Source: Labilithrix sp. (GTDB taxonomy: Bacteria; Myxococcota; Polyangia; Polyangiales; Polyangiaceae). Taken from it: a stretch of DNA of 9,999 nucleotides. A program made the position numbers and the translations under genes. Positions 1-6,538 of the stretch are shown here, piece after piece. A model generated the notes under the pieces. The model was given only the letters and a program-made list of their open reading frames with translations. It searched no databases and had not been told where the DNA came from. How positions within the stretch are numbered: the first letter of the stretch is position 1; every line of letters begins with the position of its first letter. The stretch lies in NCBI GenBank assembly GCA_028287035.1, contig JAQBQL010000016.1, forward strand, positions 1 to 9,999, read 5' to 3'.

Positions 1-1332
1 TTCAAGGTCATCAAGTTCAACAAGAAGCGCGGCAACATCGTCCTGTCGCGCCGCGTGCTCCTCGAGAAGGAGCGCGACGAGCAGAAGACCAAGACCCTCG
101 AGACTCTCGAGGAGGGCAAGGTCGTCAAGGGCGTCATCAAGAACATCACCGAGTACGGTGCGTTCGTGGATCTCGGCGGCATCGACGGCCTCCTCCACAT
201 CACGGACATGTCCTGGGGACGCGTCAACCACCCTGAGGAGCTCTTCAAGGTCGGCGACGAGGTCACCGTCAAGGTCCTCAAGTACAACCCCGAGACCGAG
301 CGCGTCAGCCTCGGCCTGAAGCAGACCCAGGAAGATCCCTGGAGCCACGCCGAAGAGGCGTTCCCGCCGGCCAAGAAGGTCCACGGCAAGGTCATGTCGA
401 TCACCGACTACGGCGCCTTCGTGGAGCTGGAGCCGGGTGTCGAAGGCCTCATCCACGTCAGCGAGATGAGCTGGACCAAGAAGGTCAAGCACCCGTCGAA
501 GCTGCTCGAGGTCGGTCAGGAGATCGACTGTCAGGTTCTCGAGGTCGACGCCAAGGCCAAGCGCATCTCGCTCGGTCTCAAGCAGCTCGAGCCCGATCCC
601 TGGACGCTCTTCACCGAGAAGTACTCGCCCGGTGACAAGATCGGCGGCAAGGTCCGCTCGATCACCGACTACGGCGTCTTCATCGGCATCGAAGAAGGCG
701 TGGACGGCATGGTCCACAAGAGCGACCTGTCGTGGACGGCCAAGGTCAACAACCCGGCCGATCTCCACCACAAGGGCGACGACGTCGAGGCCATCATCCT
801 CTCGATCAACCACGACGAGAAGAAGGTCTCCCTCGGCATCAAGCAGCTCTTCGACGATCCGTGGCCGACCATCTTCAGCGAGTTCCCGCCCGGCAAGGTC
901 GTGGACACGAAGGTCGTCTCCGTCGTCGACTACGGCGTGTTCGTCCGCATCCGCGAGGGTGTCGAGGCGCACATCCCGTCGAACGAGCTGGTCGACAAGA
1001 AGAACGAGGCCGGCGAGGCGATTGCCTACGACATCGGCGACGAGATCAAGGCCGAGATTGCCAACATCGACTCGCAGGATCGCCGGCTCACGCTGTCGAT
1101 GCGCATCGGTGAGGGTGGCTCGCAGAAGTCCGTCCCGCAGAAGAGCCAGTCGGTCACCCCGAAGAAGATCGCGGGCGACGAGTCCAAGGCCACGTCGATC
1201 GGCGAGCTCATCAAGCAGAAGCACGGCGCTCAGCACCAGGCGAAGTACAAGAAGGCCTCCAAGGCGCCCAAGGCCGAGAAGCCCGAAGAGCCGGCCGCTG
1301 CGGCCACGACCGAAGACGAAGACGAGACCTGA
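1..1332 (+). CDS. rpsA: 30S ribosomal protein S1, 3' portion (5' end outside window)
   Basis: S1 binds mRNA on the 30S subunit and helps unstructure and dock it for initiation, using tandem OB-fold S1 domains. The open frame runs in from base 1 with no start, giving 443 residues before TGA. Visible parts are the end of one S1 domain (residues 1-25), then four complete domains at about 41-108, 127-195, 214-281 and 300-368. Each has the YGAFV/YGVF strand, an IHVSEMSW-type segment and an LGLKQ end. Neighbouring domains are joined by a DPW linker. By comparison with six-domain S1 these are probably domains 2 (part) to 6. The last domain diverges (AHIPSNELVD, LTLSMR), as is usual for domain 6. The tail from about 370 is Lys/Ala-rich and ends in acidic residues (EDEDET). 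A strong terminator follows. Family assignment is very secure; only the N-terminus is missing. Confidence 0.97.
   Translation, partial: FKVIKFNKKRGNIVLSRRVLLEKERDEQKTKTLETLEEGKVVKGVIKNITEYGAFVDLGGIDGLLHITDMSWGRVNHPEELFKVGDEVTVKVLKYNPETERVSLGLKQTQEDPWSHAEEAFPPAKKVHGKVMSITDYGAFVELEPGVEGLIHVSEMSWTKKVKHPSKLLEVGQEIDCQVLEVDAKAKRISLGLKQLEPDPWTLFTEKYSPGDKIGGKVRSITDYGVFIGIEEGVDGMVHKSDLSWTAKVNNPADLHHKGDDVEAIILSINHDEKKVSLGIKQLFDDPWPTIFSEFPPGKVVDTKVVSVVDYGVFVRIREGVEAHIPSNELVDKKNEAGEAIAYDIGDEIKAEIANIDSQDRRLTLSMRIGEGGSQKSVPQKSQSVTPKKIAGDESKATSIGELIKQKHGAQHQAKYKKASKAPKAEKPEEPAAAATTEDEDET
397..676 (+). repeat. rpsA: Near-identical DNA repeat between two S1 domains of rpsA
   Basis: The 19 bases tcgatcaccgactacggcg occur at 397-415 and again at 658-676, exactly 261 bases (87 codons) apart, inside a longer match of about 36 bases with few differences. 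They encode the same SITDYG strand of two consecutive S1 domains. This is seen directly. It fits domain duplication plus strong conservation, and could allow in-frame recombination that removes or adds one S1 domain. Confidence 0.85.
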
Positions 1333-1357
1333 GAGGTCAGGTCTCAGGTCCGATACG

Positions 1358-1402
1358 CGCCCGCGGCGGCCGCTCGAGAGAGCGCGCCGCCGCGGGCGTT
1401 TT
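1358..1402 (+). terminator. Rho-independent terminator of rpsA
   Basis: A perfect 13-bp GC stem pairs 1358-1370 (cgcccgcggcggc) with 1386-1398 (gccgccgcgggcg). Four more pairs inside (1371-1374 with 1381-1384) leave a six-base loop, cgagag. TTTT follows at 1399-1402. It lies 25 bases after the rpsA stop and 32 bases before the stop of the converging minus-strand gene. There is no T tract on the minus-strand side, so it looks unidirectional. The U tract is short, but the stem is very stable. Confidence 0.85.
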
Positions 1403-1434
1403 GTGCGCCCGCCGCCGTGTCCGGACGGGGCTCG

Positions 1435-2820
1435 TCACGGGCGCTTGGGGCGACGCACGTACACGGCTGCAAGCCGGCCGCGGAAGACCTCCTGCCAGCC
1501 GGGATCGTTCGCGAGCAGCACGTCGAGCGGCGTGTCGCGTTCCCAGAGCACCGTCTCGATCTCGTAGACGTCGAGCAGCAAACGGGCCTCCGCGTCGCCG
1601 CGCGCGATGCTTCGGTGGTCATCGAAGACGCCGTTGTCGAAGAGCTGGTTCCGGCCATCGATGAAGACCCTGGGGCTACCGAACCAGACGTCGTCGAGGT
1701 AGCCGCCCCAGTGGTAGGGGTTCATCACGTTGGCGGTGAGGTGTTGCGATGCGACGAAGGCCGCCGCATCGGCAGGCACGTTCTGGAGCGGGTCCTTGGT
1801 CGTCCAGGCGAGCGGCACGAGGAAGAGCGCGGCGAGATTGACGAGCGCCGCACGCGGGAGCCAGCGGTCGACGTTGGCGCGGTCGAGCGTCCGGCCCGCG
1901 ACGAACAACGTCGCGAGCGACAGGAGCTCGAGGTGCCTCCGTGCGAGACACGATCCGACGACCCAGGCGAGCAGCATGAGCGCGTCGGCACGTCCGGCGG
2001 TCGAGGCCGTCAGCGCCGCGAGCGCGAGCGCCGCGAGAACCCCGGCGTCACGGAAGTCCGGAGACTGGAAGAGGTCGATCGAATGCGTGCTCGGGGAGGC
2101 GGCCAGACGGAGCACGTCGAGCGCGAGGACGCCCGGACCGGAGGGGCTCACCAGGAGGCCAGCGCCGAGACCCGCCGCGAGCGCCAGGAGCGAGCGAGTC
2201 GACGCTGCCCGCGCGCCACCCTCCACGTGCAGGGCCGCCGCGTAGCCGAGGGCCATGAGCGGAGCGACGAGGGCGGACGAGTGCAGCTCGAGCCACACGG
2301 CCGAGATCACGAAGCCGAGCCCTGCCGCAGCGGGGGCCGAGAGCTTCGCGAGCTGGCAACGGCGCACCAGGAGCATGACGAGCACGAAGAAGAGGTCGCC
2401 GAACACCTGCCCTCGCGCTGCGAGGTCGTCGCGCTGCAGCCAGACGACGAAGAGCGCGAGTGGCAGGAGGAGTAGGCGTGATGCGGGTCGCCTCGCGCCC
2501 GCCGCCCAGGCCAGGGCGACGGCTCCGCCGAACACCACGCTCGCGCCGACGAGGAGCGCATGCAGGCCAAGATGCACTTCCGTCCAGCCGAAGAGCACCT
2601 GCGCGAGCGGCATGTGCACCGTCCACGCGGTCGCGGCGGTCGTGAACGCGAAGGGATCCTGGGCCGGTAGCGCGCGATGCGCGAGGATCCAGCGACCCAC
2701 CGCGGCGTACCAGAAGCTGTCGCCGAGCAGATCCATGTAGTGGTACGCCCACGCCACGATCGCGAGCGCGCCGACTGCCACTGCGAGGCGACGCATCACC
2801 GAGCCCGGGCGCCGGCTCAT
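1435..2820 (-). CDS. Polytopic membrane protein, GT-C-like family of unknown function
   Basis: The 461-residue product has about 9-10 hydrophobic segments between residues 10 and 340 and a soluble C-terminal domain at about 345-461. Landmarks I recognise from a widespread, usually unnamed bacterial membrane family are GDSFW (33-37) and DPFAFT (55-60) in the first loop, GQVFGDLFF (137-145), WLELHSS (176-182), QSPDFRD (252-258), ARRHLEL (293-299), and a tail with NPYHWGGYL (367-375), VFIDGRN (385-391) and DPGWQEVF (439-446). The layout resembles GT-C glycosyltransferases, which carry a catalytic Asp in the first extracytoplasmic loop. D34 or D55 could serve, but this is inference and no substrate can be named. 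The ATG at 2820 overlaps the upstream stop (ATGA), and the first hydrophobic segment begins close after it. The frame stays open upstream to 2988, but that part is Arg/Gly-rich, lies inside the previous gene and is rejected. Stop TGA is at 1437-1435. Confidence 0.8.
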   Translation of the reverse strand: MSRRPGSVMRRLAVAVGALAIVAWAYHYMDLLGDSFWYAAVGRWILAHRALPAQDPFAFTTAATAWTVHMPLAQVLFGWTEVHLGLHALLVGASVVFGGAVALAWAAGARRPASRLLLLPLALFVVWLQRDDLAARGQVFGDLFFVLVMLLVRRCQLAKLSAPAAAGLGFVISAVWLELHSSALVAPLMALGYAAALHVEGGARAASTRSLLALAAGLGAGLLVSPSGPGVLALDVLRLAASPSTHSIDLFQSPDFRDAGVLAALALAALTASTAGRADALMLLAWVVGSCLARRHLELLSLATLFVAGRTLDRANVDRWLPRAALVNLAALFLVPLAWTTKDPLQNVPADAAAFVASQHLTANVMNPYHWGGYLDDVWFGSPRVFIDGRNQLFDNGVFDDHRSIARGDAEARLLLDVYEIETVLWERDTPLDVLLANDPGWQEVFRGRLAAVYVRRPKRP

Positions 2821-3452
2821 TCCAGCGTCGCTCCGAACGCCCGCGCCCGCGCCACGATCGCGGCGTCTTGTGAGCGCGTGACCACCTTCTCCAGCACCTT
2901 GCGGGCCTTCGTGGTGGCGCCGAGACGGATGTCGATCTCGGCGAGCCGCAGGTACCCCTCGCCCGGCGGCTGTTCCCGGGCGGACCACGCGAGGGCGGCG
3001 GCATGGGCACGATGCAGGTTGCCGCGCGCGAGCTCGCGCGCGACGAGCTCCGCGGGCGGGAGCGGCGGGTCGGCGGCGTTCTGGAAGCGGTGTGCGTTCG
3101 CCGCAAGTGCGACGCCGCCCGCGAGGAAGAGCGCGGGCGCAGCGAGGAGCCGCGGCTTCAGGCAGGAAAGCGCGGGGTACGCGGCCAGCGCGGCGAGGCC
3201 GACGAACGGCACGCCGAGCCCTCGGGCCAGGAACGAGCCGGCAAAGGCGACCGGGAGCGCGGCAAAGGCCCAGGGTCTCGTGCTTCGCGTCGCGACCGCA
3301 GCGAGGGCCAGAGCGAGCCCGGCTGCCCGCCCCGCGAGTGCAGCGATCTCGGCCGGGGTCTCGAAGGCGACCGCCGCACCGAAGAACCCCTCGAGCGAAG
3401 CCGCGAGCGCCGCCGCGCCGGTGAGCACGAGGAACGAGAGGCGGGCCGCCAT
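2817..3452 (-). CDS. Small membrane protein with TPR-like C-terminus
   Basis: I do not recognise a named family for this 211-residue protein. Residues 1-120 are very hydrophobic, with about four or five membrane segments (near 5-29, 36-54, 60-76, 80-97, 101-119). A Pro-rich hinge (129-134, PPLPPA) leads to an amphipathic helical region (133-205) with TPR-like spacing: ELVARELARGNLHRAHAAAL, then YLRLAEIDIRLGATTKARKVLE. The ATG at 3452 is fixed by an in-frame TAG four codons upstream. No clear Shine-Dalgarno precedes it. The stop overlaps the start of the next gene by four bases (ATGA), so the two are almost certainly co-transcribed and coupled. That suggests the TPR-like tail helps the polytopic partner at the membrane, which is inference only. 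Confidence 0.78.
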   Translation of the reverse strand: MAARLSFLVLTGAAALAASLEGFFGAAVAFETPAEIAALAGRAAGLALALAAVATRSTRPWAFAALPVAFAGSFLARGLGVPFVGLAALAAYPALSCLKPRLLAAPALFLAGGVALAANAHRFQNAADPPLPPAELVARELARGNLHRAHAAALAWSAREQPPGEGYLRLAEIDIRLGATTKARKVLEKVVTRSQDAAIVARARAFGATLE

Positions 3453-3534
3453 CCCGCGATGCTACTGCGCGCTGCGGCGCCGCCGCAGGCGTTTTGTCGG
3501 GACGCGTCCGGCGCCCGCGCTATAGCTGCGCGCG
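3453..3534. promoter_or_regulatory. Divergent promoter region with palindromic GCTATAGC
   Basis: These 82 bases separate the minus-strand membrane operon from the plus-strand transporter operon and must hold both promoters. The palindrome GCTATAGC (3519-3526) offers a -10-like TATAGC on either strand. On the plus strand it ends at 3526, only eight bases before the ATG at 3535, where no Shine-Dalgarno is visible, so the mRNA may be leaderless. On the minus strand it would leave a leader of about 60 bases carrying the hairpin at 3472-3488. No convincing -35 is present at 16-18 bp (the nearest, TTGTCG at 3494-3499, is 21 bp away). Promoter placement is inference. Confidence 0.4.
3472..3495 (+). 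terminator. Terminator-like hairpin in divergent intergenic region
   Basis: The inverted repeat ctgcggcg (3472-3479) / cgccgcag (3481-3488) is perfect, with one central base, and would form about seven pairs with a tight loop. It is followed by gcg and TTTT (3492-3495). The tail GGCGTTTTGT is identical to that after the rpsA terminator. On the plus strand no gene ends here, so it could only stop antisense transcription through the minus-strand operon before it enters the transporter gene. The stem could also act in the 5' leader of the minus operon. Confidence 0.4.
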
Positions 3535-4755
3535 ATGGCCGAGCTGGCGGACGCTGCAGAGCAAGAGGCCCGCGCCGCGCGCCGGCGCTACACGATCTTC
3601 CTCGTCGCGAGCCTGACCCTCGGAGCGCTCGTGATCGTCGCCGCGCATGCGGTGGTGCTGCCGTTCGTGCTCGCGATCGTGATCGCGTACGTGCTCACGC
3701 CGCTGGTCGCGTGGGTGGAGAAGCGGCGCGTGCCGCGCGCCGTCGCGATCATCCTCGTCTACGTGGTGGTCCTCGGGTCGATGGGGCTCTTCGTACGCCT
3801 GACCGCCCCGCGCGTGGGCAGCGAGCTCGCGAGCCTCCGGCGCGAGCTGCCGGCGGCGCAGCGTGCGGTGCGCACGGTCTGGGTCCCCGCCATCCAGGAG
3901 CGGCTCCGTGCGGCCGGCCTGGGCTCGGAAGCGAGGCCGCCGGTCGACGTCGACGGCGACGGCAAGCCGGACGAGGCAGCCGCCGAGCCCGGCTTCGACA
4001 TCGACCACATGGTCGCCGACGCGGCGGGAAGGAGCGTCGCCTACGCGCGGCACAACGCCTTCGAGCTCGTCAAGATCGGCCGCGACATCATCGCGGGCGT
4101 GAGCCGCGTCGTCTTCATCTTCGGCATCACGCTGATGCTCGCCGCGTACCTGATGTTGACGCGCGAGAAGATCATGGCGTTCTTCGCGTCGCTTGCGCGG
4201 CCCTCGTGGCGGCCTTCCTGGTACGAGCTCGTGGCGCGCATCGACCGCGGCCTCGTCGGCGTCGTGCGGGGGCAGCTCATCATCTGCGTGCTCAACGGCC
4301 TCCTGTCGGCGGTCGGCTTCGCCATCGTGGGTCTGAAGTACTGGCCGGTCCTCGCGCTGGTGGCGACGGTGCTGAGCCTCATCCCGATCTTCGGGTCCAT
4401 CCTGAGCGCCATCCCGGCGGTCGCGCTGGGGCTGACGCAGTCGGTCGGCACCGCCGTGTTCGTGCTCGCGTGGATCGTCGGCATCCACCAGCTCGAGGCG
4501 AATCTCCTGAACCCGAAGATCATGGGCGACGCCGCCAAGATCCATCCCGTGCTGGTGATCTTCTCGCTGCTCGTCGGGGAGCACTTCTTCCACACCGTCG
4601 GGGCGCTCCTCGCGGTGCCCAGCATGTCCATCGCCCAGAGCGTGTTCCTCCACGTGCGCGATCGGCTGCGGCGCGCCGATCCGGAGCTCGCCCCCGAGCT
4701 CGCCCTGGAGAGCGCCGGGGGCGGCCTCCTTGCCGAAGACCCGCCGCCGCGGTAG
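3535..4755 (+). CDS. AI-2E family transporter (PerM/TqsA-like permease)
   Basis: The 406-residue product is a member of the AI-2E transporter family (old UPF0118). Known members include TqsA, linked to autoinducer-2 export, and ion antiporters, so the substrate here cannot be named. About eight membrane segments lie near 21-40, 41-58, 69-88, 190-208, 245-265, 268-290, 296-318 and 338-365. Family hallmarks are RGQLIICVLNGLL (245-257), SLIPIFGSILSAIP (281-294), the ENLLNPKIMG-type motif (here EANLLNPKIMG, 321-331), IHPVL (336-340) and GALLAVP (356-362). The loop between TM3 and TM4 carries DVDGDGKPD at 138-146, a DxDxDG Ca2+-loop-like motif that I do not regard as typical of the family. The short acidic/Pro-rich tail follows family length. 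The ATG at 3535 sits just before the first amphipathic helix. The next gene starts nine bases after the stop, so the two form an operon. Confidence 0.92.
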   Translation: MAELADAAEQEARAARRRYTIFLVASLTLGALVIVAAHAVVLPFVLAIVIAYVLTPLVAWVEKRRVPRAVAIILVYVVVLGSMGLFVRLTAPRVGSELASLRRELPAAQRAVRTVWVPAIQERLRAAGLGSEARPPVDVDGDGKPDEAAAEPGFDIDHMVADAAGRSVAYARHNAFELVKIGRDIIAGVSRVVFIFGITLMLAAYLMLTREKIMAFFASLARPSWRPSWYELVARIDRGLVGVVRGQLIICVLNGLLSAVGFAIVGLKYWPVLALVATVLSLIPIFGSILSAIPAVALGLTQSVGTAVFVLAWIVGIHQLEANLLNPKIMGDAAKIHPVLVIFSLLVGEHFFHTVGALLAVPSMSIAQSVFLHVRDRLRRADPELAPELALESAGGGLLAEDPPPR

Positions 4756-4764
4756 AGGGCGGGC

Positions 4765-5682
4765 GTGGCTTCCCTGAACGATCGCGCGAGCAACAATAGC
4801 AAGAAGAAGTCGAAGGCCGAGGTCCAGGCCGAGCTCCGCGAGCTGACCAAGCAGGGCGCCGGCGCCCAGCCCGCGCCCGACATGAAGAAGATCTACCTGC
4901 GCGGCGCGGCGCTCGTCGCGGTGGTGTGGGTCATCGCCATCATCGTCCGCCACTGGATCGGCTTCGCCCTCGCGGGCGCGCTGACCATCGCCGGCATCGT
5001 CGCGGTCATCTGGCTGCAGACGTACATGAAGAAGACGCAACGCCTCGGCGCGCTGCTGCAGACGGCGGACACCGAAGAGGGACGGAAGGCGGCGCTCCAG
5101 CGCCTCGACACCGACTTCAAGAAGGGCGACACGCAGGCGATCATCGCCAAGGCGCAGCTGCAGATGCAGGACGATCCGCGCGCGGCTCTCGCGACGCTCG
5201 AGGCGGTGAACCTCGAGAAGGAGCTCGGGCCGATCGCCGGTCAGATCCGCGCGATGCGCGCGATGATCCACCTCACGCTCGGGGAGACCCAGGAGGCGCG
5301 GTCACTCGCCGACAAGCTCGATCTCGGCAAGCAGCAGGAGCCGAAGACGCGCGTGATGTTCGCGGCGGTCGCCGCCGAGGCGTGGGCGCGCACCGGCGCC
5401 GCCAAGAAGGCCCTCGACACGATGGACCTCTTCAACCCCGAGGCCCCCGACATGGGCGATCTGCGCGCGCAGCTGTGGCGCTCGCGCGCCTTCGCCTACG
5501 CGGCCATGAACGACACGAAGGGGATCGCCCGGTCGGTGAAGCGGCTCGCGGACATCAACCCGCACCTGCTCGGCATGTTCGTCGGGCAGAAGCGGGTGCA
5601 CCCGCTCCTCGAGAAGGAGGCCAAGGCCCAGGTCATGCGCATGGGCATCGTGCCGAGGAAGACCGTCCGTCAGAAGATGTGA
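4765..5682 (+). CDS. Two-TM membrane protein with TPR-like helical repeats
   Basis: This 305-residue protein belongs to no named family that I recognise. The N-terminus is a charged helix (12-30, Lys/Glu-rich), then two membrane segments at about 46-63 and 66-86 form a hairpin. The remaining 210 residues are predicted helical with TPR-like pairs: RKAALQRLDTDFKKGDTQAI, RAALATLEAVNLEKELGP, AMIHLTLGETQEARSLADKL, and EAWARTGAAKKALDTMDLF. The helix hairpin places both termini on the same side, and the Lys-rich N-terminus suggests that is the cytoplasm. The start is GTG at 4765, with AGAGGG at 4754-4759 five bases upstream as a good Shine-Dalgarno that overlaps the transporter stop. The tight spacing suggests joint expression with the AI-2E transporter, perhaps as an accessory scaffold. 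That role is inference. Confidence 0.82.
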   Translation: MASLNDRASNNSKKKSKAEVQAELRELTKQGAGAQPAPDMKKIYLRGAALVAVVWVIAIIVRHWIGFALAGALTIAGIVAVIWLQTYMKKTQRLGALLQTADTEEGRKAALQRLDTDFKKGDTQAIIAKAQLQMQDDPRAALATLEAVNLEKELGPIAGQIRAMRAMIHLTLGETQEARSLADKLDLGKQQEPKTRVMFAAVAAEAWARTGAAKKALDTMDLFNPEAPDMGDLRAQLWRSRAFAYAAMNDTKGIARSVKRLADINPHLLGMFVGQKRVHPLLEKEAKAQVMRMGIVPRKTVRQKM

Positions 5683-5683
5683 A

Positions 5684-6538
5684 TCACTTCGCGTCGATGA
5701 CGACGTCGTCGATGTGGAGCGTGAGCGCGCCCGCCGGCCCCTCGCCGAAGTGGATGCCGGCATCGATGATCACGGCGCCGGGTCGGAACAGCGCGGGCAG
5801 CGCCACGTCGACCGCGATCTGGCCCTCGACCGTGTAGCGAAGACGCGGCGTGCCAGAGAGCGTCAGATCCAACGCCGTCGATCGCGCGGCGCCGGTCGGA
5901 AGCAGCCCGGCGAGCGGGTACTCGACGTAGGTTGCGGGCTGGCCGCCGGGGAACGTCTGCACCGCCAGGAACGCGCCGCTCGGGCGGACCATCAGGAAGA
6001 CGGCCTCGAAGTCGCTGGTGCCTGCCTGGTAGACGAGCGACGACATGACCTGCATGTAGCCCTCCGCGAGCGGCGCCTCGAACGCGAGCTGCGCCGCGTA
6101 GCGGAGGGTGTTCGGCACGGAGACCTTTCGCTCGACCCGCGCGCTCGCGACGCCCATCGTGAACGCGGGCTGCGTCGTCACGAGCTCGTGACCGCCGGCC
6201 GGAACGGCCCCGATGAGCACCTTGCCGGTGTCGCTCGTCTGCACGGCGTCCCAGCCGCCCTTCACGTCGGTGCGCTCGAAGTCGTCGCAGAACGTCGGCG
6301 CGGGAACGAGCGTCTCGCAGAACGTCGGGGGCCGGGCGTCCGCGGCGTCGACGGCGGCGTCGGGCGGGGGCGGCGCATCGGCGCCGGTATCGACGAGAGG
6401 CCCCACGTCAGCCCCGGCGTCGGGAGCGAGCTCGGGACCGGCCAGCCCGTCCAGCGAGGTCGTGAGGGTGCACGCCGCGAGCGTGCCAGCGAGCAGCGCG
6501 ATCGGGACGACGAGGCGGGCGGCGGAGCGCGGCGTCAA
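5684..6538 (-). CDS. Lipoprotein with jelly-roll-like C-terminal domain
   Basis: The 284-residue product has a lipoprotein signal: a basic start, hydrophobic core (9-19) and lipobox LAAC with acylated Cys at 23. Thr at +2 suggests no inner-membrane retention by E. coli rules. A low-complexity Asp/Ala/Pro linker (35-70) is typical of myxobacterial surface lipoproteins. The domain from about 72 opens with FCETLVPAPTFCDDFER (73-89, two Cys) and ends in LHIDDVVIDAK (274-284). An opening DDFE plus a closing IDDV strand, with alternating beta-strands between, resembles concanavalin A-like jelly-roll domains. This is inference, and no catalytic residues are evident. The start is TTG at 6538, overlapping the sctV stop as TTGA, with GGGG five bases upstream. 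I see no better in-frame start before the signal peptide. The stop lies one base from the converging gene's stop. Confidence 0.82.
   Translation of the reverse strand: MTPRSAARLVVPIALLAGTLAACTLTTSLDGLAGPELAPDAGADVGPLVDTGADAPPPPDAAVDAADARPPTFCETLVPAPTFCDDFERTDVKGGWDAVQTSDTGKVLIGAVPAGGHELVTTQPAFTMGVASARVERKVSVPNTLRYAAQLAFEAPLAEGYMQVMSSLVYQAGTSDFEAVFLMVRPSGAFLAVQTFPGGQPATYVEYPLAGLLPTGAARSTALDLTLSGTPRLRYTVEGQIAVDVALPALFRPGAVIIDAGIHFGEGPAGALTLHIDDVVIDAK

Noticed and set aside
1417..2475. A 352-residue plus-strand frame antisense to the GT-C-like gene
   Set aside because: Glu/Arg/Val-rich and charge-heavy throughout. The opposite strand gives conserved family motifs and membrane segments.
2821..2988. 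N-terminal extension of the GT-C-like protein to a start at 2988
   Set aside because: The extension lies within the preceding gene, is Arg/Gly-rich, and the ATG at 2820 has a classic ATGA coupling.
3003..4799. A 598-residue open frame on the plus strand, in another frame than the transporter
   Set aside because: Its product is a run of Arg, Gly, Ala and His without domains or membrane segments. It overlaps clear genes on both strands and arises from high GC content.
3520..5271. A 583-residue open frame on the minus strand opposite the transporter and helical-repeat genes
   Set aside because: It is the antisense of two well-supported genes, with Arg/His/Asp-rich low-information sequence and no recognisable motif.
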